Source of the DNA: Bromus sterilis
Taxonomy: Eukaryota > Streptophyta > Magnoliopsida > Poales > Poaceae
NCBI GenBank assembly: GCA_950022295.1
Contig: OX465600.1
Coordinates: 3,534,001-3,598,000, forward strand
Direction of reading: 5' to 3'
Length of the DNA stretch: 64,000 nucleotides
The translations under genes and the position numbers were made by a program. The notes beneath the pieces were generated by a model. The model was not told the DNA's origin. It did not search any database and was given only the letters and a program-made list of their open reading frames with translations. This document shows, one piece after another, positions 58,609 through 64,000 of the stretch (positions are counted from its first letter, which is position 1; every line of letters begins with the position of its first letter).

Positions 58609-59586
58609 ATGAAGCTGCAGACGGAGGCCGCCGCCGCCGGCGGGACCAGGAAGCTGCAGATCCGGCAGGTGTGGGCGCACAACCTGGAGACGGAGTTCCT
58701 GCTGATCCGGACCGCGGCGGAGCAGTTCCCGTACGTGTCCATGGACACGGAGTTCCCGGGCGTGATCCACCGCTCCAACAAGCACCACGCGTCCCTGACC
58801 CCGTCGGAGCGGTACGCGGTGCTCAAGGCCAACGTGGACGCGCTGCACCTGATCCAGGTGGGCCTCGCCTTCGCCGCCTCCCCCGACGCGGCCCCGGCGG
58901 TGGCGTTCGAGATCAACCTGCGCGAGTTCGACCCGCTCCTGCACCGCCACGCGCCGGCCTCGGTGGCCCTGCTCGCGGCGCACGGGCTCGACTTCGCGGC
59001 GCACCGGAACCACGGCGTGGACGCGCGCGTGTTCGCGGCGCTGCTCATGTCCTCCGGGCTGGTGTGCTCCGAGAGCAGCGCGGCGACGTGGGTGACGTTC
59101 CACTCGGCCTACGACTTCGGGTACCTGGTGAAGATGCTGGTGGGGCGCAAGCTGCCGCGGTACCTGCCCGATTTCCTGGACCTGGTGCGCGTCTTCTTCG
59201 GCGAGCAGGTGTACGACGTGCGGCACATGATGCAGGGGTGCCCGGGGCTGTACGGCGGGCTGGACGGCGTGGCGGAGGCCCTGGGCGTGGAGCGCGCCGC
59301 CGGGCGGGCCCACCAGGCGGGGTCGGACAGCGTGCTGACGTGGGACGCCTTCCGCCGCATCCGCCAGGTCTTCTTCGCCAACAGGCCGGGCGTGCTGAGC
59401 GCGTGCGCCGGCGTGCTCCATGGGCTGGAGCTGGAGCTCGACCCCGCCGCGCCCACCGCCCCCGCCCCTTCCGCCGCCGACAACAAGAACGGCAGCAACA
59501 ACAACAACAAGAGCAGCAACAAGTGCGGCAACGGCAACGGCGGGCGAGGCAACAGCAGGCGGGCCGTGGCGGCGGCGATGAGATGA
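58609..59586 (+). CDS. CAF1: CAF1 (CCR4-associated factor 1/POP2-type) poly(A) deadenylase
   Basis: A single exon encodes 325 residues with extreme GC content. The DEDDh exonuclease residues are in place: Asp46 and Glu48 (SMDTEFPG), Asp169 (FHSAYDFGYL), His235 and Asp240 (AHQAGSDSVLT). The order VWAHNLETEF, FPGV, FEINLREFD and YDVRHMMQGCPGLYGGL follows the family. CAF1 is the catalytic partner of CCR4 in the CCR4-NOT complex that shortens poly(A) tails, acting mostly in the cytoplasm and P-bodies. In plants, intronless CAF1 genes are often stress- or wound-induced. The C-terminus (after about 285) is a low-complexity Pro/Ala then Asn/Gly/Arg-rich tail not seen in the catalytic core. The start ATG follows a GCC-repeat leader. 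Family call is certain; CAF1 subtype is not. Confidence 0.96.
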   Translation: MKLQTEAAAAGGTRKLQIRQVWAHNLETEFLLIRTAAEQFPYVSMDTEFPGVIHRSNKHHASLTPSERYAVLKANVDALHLIQVGLAFAASPDAAPAVAFEINLREFDPLLHRHAPASVALLAAHGLDFAAHRNHGVDARVFAALLMSSGLVCSESSAATWVTFHSAYDFGYLVKMLVGRKLPRYLPDFLDLVRVFFGEQVYDVRHMMQGCPGLYGGLDGVAEALGVERAAGRAHQAGSDSVLTWDAFRRIRQVFFANRPGVLSACAGVLHGLELELDPAAPTAPAPSAADNKNGSNNNNKSSNKCGNGNGGRGNSRRAVAAAMR

Positions 59587-61535
59587 ATTGATGATTAGCA
59601 GCGCGGTTAACCTTGCGTTAATTGCTCCTCCGGTAGTTTAGGTCCTGTCTGTAATCCATGGATTTGTACAGCAGCGTTACTTTGGTTCCCTCCCTTGTCC
59701 GTGATGGACGGATTAATAATGGTTCTTTCGTTGGTTAATTACCCGTGTCTTCTTCCTCCGCAGACAGAATTGGGGAATGGCCATCTTTCGTCGCCGGCGT
59801 CATTCGAATTGGAGAGGAGGAAAGCAGAGCAAGGAGGCTGAAACTGGCATCGTGGCCGTTGGTTTCGAAATGGGCGTCGGATCGGCAGCAGGTGTGGGGG
59901 AGGCGTGAGGTGAGTGTGCGTGGACCTGGCGTTTGACTAGTGCAGTACTACTCGTGGAGGCTGGAGTGTAGAAGAAGTCAGGATAGGGAGGGTGAGTTTG
60001 AACGCGTGGGGGGGAAAGAGAAGGGGCAAAGAAGAGGAAGAAGGCGAGGAGGGGGAGAAGAATCGCGGCGGAAATTCCACCGCCACGACAAGCGCGTCTG
60101 AACTCAATGCACAAGGCTGCAGTGGAGGTAGGCAGGCCTGACGACTGCACAAAGTTGTGTCTTGCTTGGTCAACACACCACCTTTTGAGCTCATTGCCAG
60201 GCTAGATTTCCACCCATACAGAAATACTGTCCATCTAAGGTTTATAAATCGAATCGAATTCACTGTCAGGTTCAGGGACATACACGGATACGAGAGCCCA
60301 ACATTCAATCCTGTCCATCTAAGGTTCAGGGACACTATCTACATACTTTAAAATTCTGCAATTCTCAAAATAGTTGAAGATAAATAACATTCTTTTTTTA
60401 ATATGGGAAATATTCAAATGCAACTCAAAAGTAACTTTGACCATCGCACTAGCAAAAATTATGATGATAATTTCGCATGTGCTTTCAAACATTCTTCACA
60501 CCTATTCATCTGACGAATCCATTGCCATATGCGAGCATCTTCAATGCAGTCGGGCGTTTTTGGTAATCAGAGAATCTATATTTGTTCAATAACATCCTTC
60601 TTTAAGATGAAGTAGTCATCACAGACCCAGTAATAATTGTTGTAGAGGCGGTTGAAAACATTTTTTGTAGTCTGAAAGCGCCGATAAAATTGTTCGTGAA
60701 CAGGGCATCGAGGGCAGCATGGTCGTCTCTAGAAAATAGGGGGTCCCGCTGCGATGTTCAAATGACGCCCTCAAATCTGAAAAATTCTTGTCATTTATTT
60801 TTTTACACTAAACAAACTCTTATTTTTAGTTACATTTAAAATGTGTGTTATTTCATTCAATATTATGAAACACAATACATCAACTATATCTTTCCTAAAG
60901 AATTCATCCGTGGAGCAACAGACATATGGTAATTTATCATTTATTAATTAACTTAAGAACTAATGTGTACATATAGTATACTCATTAACCATTAAATAAT
61001 TGATCAGATAAATAGCCTAAAGTAGACCAACTTTGGATTGGGCGCACCTGATGGAGTACATAAACTGGTCGATAGTGCGTAAATTAATTCTCCAAATCGA
61101 TTTGGCCATCGCTGGTTGCCTTCGGGTTTTCTTGGCGATGTTGGTCCTTGTTGGGGTTAGTTCCTTCTTGAACCTGTGGGGTGAATTTGTCGCCCACACA
61201 CGCCTTTTTTATCCTTGCGACCGTGCCAACGCCAAACAGATTCGATTGAGTGGTGCAATTCAAGAAGGATGGAAATGAATTGATGGGCAGAGGGCTAACC
61301 GAGAGGCAGTCGGGAAAAGGCTCAAGGCGTGCAAATCGATCAATCGGGTAGGCCCCTCGGGCAATCAAACCAAGTTGTCCAAACAAAACAATGTAATGTA
61401 AGGAAACACCCTAATAAGAAATATATAACTTTCAGACAAATGTGGGGGTCTTGGAATTCAAGGGCCCAGAGCGGTCGGGTTGCTCACACATGCTACGAAC
61501 GGCCCTGAAGGGCAGTGTGCCCTGATTCATTTTCA
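59587..61535. other. CAF1 3' region and gene-free interval
   Basis: About 150 bp look like CAF1 3' UTR. A minus-strand frame at 59800-60150 has a hydrophobic stretch but low-complexity flanks and no family resemblance. Nothing else is recognised. Confidence 0.45.
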
Positions 61536-61539
61536 ACAC

Positions 61540-61697
61540 TCAAGGTCCCTTGATTGATCCCTTAAAATCTAGGAAATGCTCCTGTATATGCTCTGTGTCT
61601 GCTAGGATCGCATGCACCATCATCGTTTCATCATTATATTCATCATTCTCATATGATGAGAACGAATCCATGAAGTTATTATAGAAATGCTTGTCGC
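61540..61697 (-). pseudogene. PIF/Harbinger transposase N-terminal fragment
   Basis: Minus-strand translation gives NFMDSFSSYENDEYNDETMM, then a segment ending EHFLDFKGSIKGP and a stop. An acidic opening followed by ...FKGSIKGR is the hallmark N-terminus of Harbinger transposases in grasses. The rest of the protein is missing. Confidence 0.6.
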
Positions 61698-62209
61698 CTC
61701 AATCCATCATGTTTGCTTCAAAGTATGAAAAATAGTCAACAATTTGACTATGCCATTTGGATAAACACTTGCCGGACGTGGTGCTCATCATGGTCAACAA
61801 CTGCAGGGTTAGAGGGTACCTTGGCGGTGGATGGACGAGAGGAAGAACGACACAGTAGGCAAAGCGGGGCCATGGTGAAGCGGCGGAGGTCCGACAAAAC
61901 CTAGGCGGGTGAGGTGGTACAATGGTCGGGTCGACCTAAGAGAGAAGCATCTACATAGCAAAAGGGAATGATGAAGTGAGTAACATGTAGGCTTCCGATA
62001 AGGTTTTGAATGGGACGGGGGTTTCGTAGTTCAGAGAGGCGCATATTCGACCTCACGCATACCTTTCCAACTTTGCATCCAAATTGAGGAATTCTGGCGT
62101 ATGAACACGTTGAACTTACGGGAAATCGCGTAGAATCAAAAAAATGTTTATACACATTGCTTCAATGTCACCACCCCAAGTTAAGTATGTGCTAGGATCA
62201 GAGGTACCT

Positions 62210-64000
62210 TGCATTCATGCCAAAAATTCAAAAAAGAAAATCAAAACTGGGGAAAAGAAAAGCCCTGAGAAATTAAATCAAATGGCCAGATAAAAATCTT
62301 TTTCCAAAAATCATTTGAATGCTTGGAAAATTCCTATAAATGGTGTTGATCATTTTAAAAATGAATTGGGGGCAATCCCATGCTCATGGAATTTTCTAAT
62401 TTTCAAACAATGCCTTGGAAAATTAAATAAACCCCTATTTGAATCAAAGTTCAAATTATTTGAATTTTAAAAGTGCTCAAATTTTATAAGTGGCTAACTC
62501 TATATATATTGAGGCCACATAAAAATTTGTAGCATTTTAGAAAATGTCTAGCTATTTTTTTTAGCTAGGACAAAACAATTGCAGAAAAGAAAACAGAAGA
62601 AAGGAAGAAAAAGGAAACTAACCTGGGAAGAAGCCCAACTTAAACCCCGCGGCCCAGCAGCAGCCCAGGCCCACCTCCCCTCTTGTCATCTACCTCCCCA
62701 CTCCCCGAAGCTGCTCGGTGGAATGCATGGAGCATGCCACCGCGCCGCCGACGAGCTCCTCGCCACCTCCTGCTTCCCCCGTCCACGTCCCGACGCCTGG
62801 ACACGTCCTGAGACGTCGTGGACCACTTCCCCCTCTCCCTGTTCTCTCCCGTGTCCTCTCTCGCCGGATTCCATCGCCGCCCGAGCACTGCAGTCGCCAT
62901 GGCTCCGAGCAAGCGTGGCCAGTGACCTCCTCGGACCCCGACGTGATGTCCATCGTCTTGCGCATCGTCGACTACGCCAAGATGCAGAAGGAATTGAGCC
63001 CATATGCCCCGTAGCCTCCGCCCCCTTCTTCGTCTTCGCCGCCGGCAGCCGGAAGCTGCAGTGAAATTGCGCCACCACCACAGCCTCCCCTGCCCTGTCG
63101 TCTGCTCCATCGCGCTCGTGGTGAGCCGCTGATCTTTTCCCCCCACCTATTTTAGCCCTTCTCTTCCTCTAAACCTGACCGCCATGGGAGCCGAGCTCCG
63201 TCGCCGCCATGGATGACCTTGAGCTCGACCCCGTGCGTCCCAGCCCAAACCCGGATGCCCACGATGCTTCTGGTGACCTCCTGATCACGTAGCACAAGCG
63301 CAGGCTCAATGTTATCGCTCGGTTCACCGAGTTCGACGTCGCTGCCCATCTGCCTCCGCCAGACGTCAACGCCGACGAGGCTCCGGCCACCCCTTGGCCT
63401 CCCCGTGGGCACCAGAAGACGCGGACGAGCACGAGGAGCGTGTTGATGGTCTCCCCGTGCTCTCTCATGGCCGGAGACGCCGGCACCAGTGGACGCCGCC
63501 GCGCGGGATGGTCACCGCCGGCTAACCGCCGGCGGGCCGATTAGTTTAGGGGGCTAATCCCCTGTTAGTGACCCTTGGGTCACTGACTTGTGGGCCCTGG
63601 CCCCCCCTAATAACCCTGTTTAGTTTAAACTAAACCGGGTTAAACCCACTGCCACTGACACCCCGACCCCACCTGTCAGCACCCCCCCACGTCATGCTGA
63701 TGTCAGCATGATGCAATAAGTGAATTTCCAGTTAATTATTAAATCAGAGAAATTCCAGAAAATACCCCAAACTTTGGAAATTCATAGAAAATTCATATTA
63801 ACTCCAAATTGGACAAATAATATATGAAAAATGATCAGGAGAAAATTATCTTTCCAAATATGCAACTTTAAACTATGTTGGAAGCTATTTTAAAATGGGA
63901 CCAGTAGCATATGTCATTTGGTTTATTTGAATTTAATTCAAATTCAAATCAAATGATCTTGCAACTTGGACCATGGATTTTGTTGGATATATGCTCTAGA
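62210..64000. mobile_element. Probable LTR-retrotransposon segment running off the window edge
   Basis: AT-rich DNA (62210-62570) is followed by a GC-rich block (62640-63540) with Pro/Arg/Ser-codon-like composition on both strands. Then come a gtttaaactaaaccgggtt motif and a long AT-rich block of ttgaatttaattcaaattc type. This alternation is typical of large Triticeae LTRs and leaders. No protein domain or paired LTR is seen. The class is inferred. Confidence 0.35.

Noticed and set aside
58588..59421. 277-residue minus-strand frame opposite CAF1
   Set aside because: Mirror frame of a GC-rich exon; the plus strand holds all catalytic residues.
59800..60150. Minus-strand frame with a hydrophobic stretch downstream of CAF1
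   Set aside because: Low-complexity Pro/Ser/Thr sequence without family resemblance or supporting promoter; it may be chance.
61033..61278. 81-residue frame with hydrophobic character
   Set aside because: No family resemblance; the opposite strand is equally open and neighbours are repeat debris.
62579..63486. Several 100-170 residue frames on both strands near the right edge
   Set aside because: Overlapping, GC-driven open frames in retrotransposon-like DNA; none shows a domain.
1..64000. tRNA, rRNA, CRISPR array, operon-like or prokaryotic defence system
   Set aside because: None seen. The tRNA-like word at 20068 is a retroelement primer-binding site, not a tRNA gene, and the tandem repeats at 57.1-58.1 kb lack CRISPR-like short repeats and spacers.

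Overview
This is nuclear DNA from a plant, almost certainly a grass of the wheat/barley tribe (Triticeae). The genes have GT-AG introns, their coding exons are very GC-rich, and they sit in a sea of AT-rich repeats. The repeats include Stowaway and Tourist MITEs, PIF/Harbinger debris, Ty3/gypsy and copia fragments, LINE-like tails and a Helitron-like element. All multi-exon models below were assembled by hand from exon phase and splice sites.

Layout. Positions 1-2777 hold repeat-rich DNA and the leader of an AT-hook/PPC (AHL) transcription factor gene (2778-4739, +). It converges with a six-exon glutathione peroxidase gene (5057-6941, -). Upstream of that on the same strand is an intronless MCTP gene with four C2 domains and a membrane anchor (7816-10854, -), with a leader intron reaching 11728. 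From 12.4 to 18.1 kb lie transposon remnants ending in a Helitron-like element (15485-18091). Directly after it is an unrecognised three-exon gene for a 164-residue single-pass membrane protein (18276-19237, +). A broken single-exon gene of a grass-specific family (20754-21850) follows, then a Harbinger-associated pseudogene and an 880-bp near-perfect palindromic element (23943-24822). That element sits just upstream of the ten-exon PPR4 gene (24931-30718, +), encoding an RRM plus about 16 PPR motifs. A short GIR1-like repressor gene (33685-33939, +) has a Stowaway MITE upstream. From 34 to 43 kb is TE debris. A two-exon PMP3/RCI2-type membrane proteolipid gene is at 43539-43895 (+). From 44 to 57 kb is a long non-coding stretch with MITEs and diverged duplicated segments. 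A tandem array of about 205-bp units, each with a G-box-like core (57.06-58.1 kb), lies just upstream of an intronless CAF1 deadenylase gene (58609-59586, +). The window ends in TE debris and a retrotransposon-like segment running off the edge.

The genes do not form a pathway. They are ordinary nuclear genes: transcription regulation (AHL, GIR1-like), redox (GPX), plasmodesma/ER trafficking (MCTP), plastid RNA splicing (PPR4), mRNA deadenylation (CAF1) and membrane stress proteolipid (PMP3). From memory, this set resembles the distal end of rice chromosome 4, which would put the window on a group-2 Triticeae chromosome; this was not checked. I found no CRISPR, operon or other prokaryotic-type system. 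The most novel items are the unrecognised 164-residue gene, the G-box tandem array before CAF1, and the palindromic element in the PPR4 upstream region.
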